Assembly (NCBI RefSeq): GCF_018449605.1
Contig: NZ_JAAVUW010000001.1
Coordinates: 806,001-870,000, forward strand
Origin: Luteibacter sp. dw_328
GTDB lineage: Bacteria > Pseudomonadota > Gammaproteobacteria > Xanthomonadales > Rhodanobacteraceae
Direction: 5' to 3'
DNA: 64,000 bases
Position 1 is the first letter of the stretch; each line of letters begins with the position of its first letter. Below, in pieces: positions 61,915 to 64,000 of this stretch. The position numbers were made by a program, and so were the translations under genes. The notes under the pieces were generated by a model that was not told the DNA's origin, made no database searches, and saw only the letters and a list, made by a program, of their open reading frames with translations.

Positions 61915-64000
61915 GATCGTGCCTATTGCGATGAAAGCGCGCGTAGGAACGCGTGAGATGTTCCGCCGTCGCCTCCATGATCCGAACGGCGATATCGTCC
62001 ACGTGCCGGCTGGTCCACGGTTCGAGTTCGGTGCCTTTTACCCACCGGTTGAACGAGCCCAGGGCAGGACCGGTCTGGATCTGGTAGTTCACCCGGTCAT
62101 CGCCCTTGCCTTCCATGGCGATGCGCGTGCAGTAGGCGAAGTACCAGCGGAACACCAGCGCCATCTTGTGCTTGGCGTTCGCCTCGGCCTTGGCGATCTC
62201 GTGCTCCAGGTTTACCGAGCGGAAGTAACTCGCCGTCTCGCTCCATATCTCGTCGAAAGTCTTCCTGAAGAACGTACCCTCCAGCTGCTGGCGGGTGCGC
62301 GCCGGTATATCGTCCAGGCTGTCGTGATGGCGATAGAGCGAAAGAAGCTTGCTCGCACGAGCGGGAAAGAACACCGACTTCTTCAGCACCTGGACCTGCG
62401 CACCCATCTCGAACATGTCGCCGGCCGGTGCGTACTCGGTGTCCTGGATATCCATCTGCTGGAGCATCGACTTTCCATCCGCGCTCATGCCCGCTTCGAC
62501 CGTGCACTGGTTGATCGACCCGGTGGCGATGAAGTCCGCGCCAAGCAGGAAGGCCGCCGCCGCAGCCTCGGGGCCGCCGATGCCCCCCGCCAGGCCCATG
62601 CAAAGGGGCTCCGCATAACGATGGCTGCGCTGCATCTCGTCGCGAAGTCGAAGCATCGGCGGCAGCATGACGGCGACGATGCCGCCATCGGTGTGACCAC
62701 CGGAATCGGCTTCGACGCAGATATCGTGGCTCACGGGAATACGCTGCGACCATTCCGCCTGCTGCGGCGTCACCTGGTGGCGTTCCAACAGCTTCTCCAC
62801 GATAGCCATGGGCGGCGGACTCATGAAGGCCTTCGCGACTTCCGGACGGGAGACTTTCGCGATGATGCGATGGTCGCAAACCAGCTGGTTATCCGCGGAC
62901 ATGCGCAGGCCCTGCAGACGAAACCTGACCAGGGCCGGTGTCATCTGCATGAAAGCTGCCGCCTCGACATGACGGATCCCGTAACGGAGATAGAGGTCGA
63001 CAACCGCTTCCTCCATCGCAGGGTATTCGTAGTTCGCCAGCAGGTTCATGCCGTAGGGCTGACCCTGGCGCAGCTCCGCCTGGATACGGACGATGTTCGC
63101 CTCGATCTTCTGTGGCGACAGTCCGCCGGCGCCGAAGAAGCTGAGGAATCCGGCGTTACCCATGCGCACCACCAGATCGGCCGACGCGACGCCGCGATAC
63201 ATCGCACCGGCCATGTAGGCGTATTTCAGACCAAAGCGCCGCTGGAACACGGCGCTGCCGAGGGAGCGCGCGTCGATCGGCCTCCCTGCCGCCGAGCCGG
63301 AAGCAGGTATCGCTTCGCCCCGTTCGAGAATCTCCCCGTCGTCGAGCATCGGCATCGGTGCGTTTCGTATCTCGGAGACCATCTTCGACAGGACGCTGGC
63401 ACCCACTTCATGGAACTCGATATCGCCCTTTCCCATGACGTAACGCATCGAGTCCACCCATTGCACCGGCCTGGCGATCTGCTCCGCCAGCGTCTCGGCG
63501 ATACGCGCCCCCTCGTAAGGGCGAGCGGTGGCGTTGGCGATGACGGTCACTTCGGGTGCGGTGAACGAGAACTGCCGAAGGAAGTCGGCGAACTCGGCGT
63601 GTGCCGGCTGCATGTGCCGGGAGTGGAATGGCGCACTCACGTTCAGGGTCACGCAGCGAAGGTTCAACCGCGAGAACAGTTCGGTCGCCGTGGCCAACGC
63701 CTCCTTATCGCCGGCGATGACTGTCTGGGTCGGTGTGTTGAAGTTGGCGATATCGATCTGCGTGAGGTGATGCTCGTCGAGGAGGGCCCGGACCTCGCTG
63801 GCCGGAACACCCAGGACAGCCGCCATGCCCCCGCCGCTCGCCTTGCCCATCAGCTCGCCGCGCTTCTTTACCAGCCGGACGCCCGTTTCAAAGGAGAACA
63901 CACCCGCCGCCAGCAAGGCGTTGTACTCGCCGAGGCTGTGGCCGGCAAAGAAGTCCGGCGTCGCATGGGTGTTCTCTTGCTGCTGCCTGTAGTGATGTAA
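61907..64000 (-). CDS. Trans-acting acyltransferase / enoylreductase (AT-ER) didomain, 5' end outside the window
   Basis: The frame is open to the right edge, so 697 residues are visible. The catalytic AT motif GHSLGEY lies at the edge (Ser at 63935-63937), followed by GGGMAAVLG, PTQTVIAGD and catalytic His in SAPFHSRHM. From about residue 230 of the visible part a PfaD-type FMN enoylreductase follows (GLKYAYMAGAMYRGVASADLV, GNAGFLSFFGAGGL, EADSGGHTD, GGIGGPEAAAAAF, GADFIATGSINQ). The AT loads malonyl onto the AT-less PKS; the ER reduces enoyl intermediates in trans. A TTG codon at 63916 is not the start, because AT homology continues upstream. The stop overlaps the PKS start by 8 nt. Confidence 0.94.

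Overview
The window is GC-rich gammaproteobacterial DNA. Gene content and an interspersed REP-like repeat suggest the Xanthomonadales, probably a Rhodanobacteraceae genus such as Luteibacter or Dyella. That placement is an inference; there is no rRNA or housekeeping marker here to fix it. Genes are packed tightly, many with 1-8 nt start/stop overlaps.

Left part (1-7.5 kb). A minus-strand operon encodes a KaiC-type double ATPase, two KaiB-like proteins and a PAS/PAS hybrid histidine kinase, i.e. a non-cyanobacterial Kai module joined to a signalling kinase. Upstream of it are a hotdog thioesterase and an aquaporin. Next come a plus-strand membrane-protein gene broken by a frameshift and a DUF1622 membrane protein.

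Selenocysteine island (7.9-18.0 kb). A complete unit reads fdoG (in-frame UGA plus SECIS hairpin), fdoH, fdoI, fdhE, selA, selB and tRNA-Sec(UCA) on the plus strand, closed by convergent selD. The selenoenzyme and all four Sec synthesis/decoding functions lie within about 10 kb.

Middle (18.1-27 kb). This part holds a CTCC-motif permease, a SnoaL-like protein, two alpha/beta hydrolases, a large stand-alone beta-ketoacyl synthase, an MscS channel and a 4'-phosphopantetheinyl transferase (PPTase). The PPTase could activate the megasynthase carrier domains.

Right part (27-64 kb). A minus-strand biosynthetic operon continues past the right edge. It encodes an AT-ER protein (5' end outside the window), one 32-kb gene for a 10,680-residue PKS/NRPS, a cytochrome P450 and a MATE exporter, with 8-nt, 4-nt and 3-nt junctions. 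The megasynthase has seven KS domains and no AT domain, so it is a trans-acyltransferase PKS fed by the adjacent AT. Read N to C it is KS-DH-KR-ACP / KS-DH-KR-ACP / KS-DH-ACP / KS-DH-KR-ACP / KS-KR-ACP / KS-KR-MT-ACP-DH-ACP / KS(H to Q)-CP / C-A-PCP-TE. A hand-read adenylation code points to serine. The predicted product is a polyunsaturated, hydroxylated, C-methylated acyl chain capped with serine, released by the TE, oxidised by the P450 and exported by the MATE pump. I cannot match it to a known compound from sequence alone.

The most unusual signals are the ACP-DH-ACP module, the KR-less module, the terminal KS0, the near-duplicate KS segments, and an exact copy of the genome's REP repeat translated in frame inside a linker of the megasynthase.
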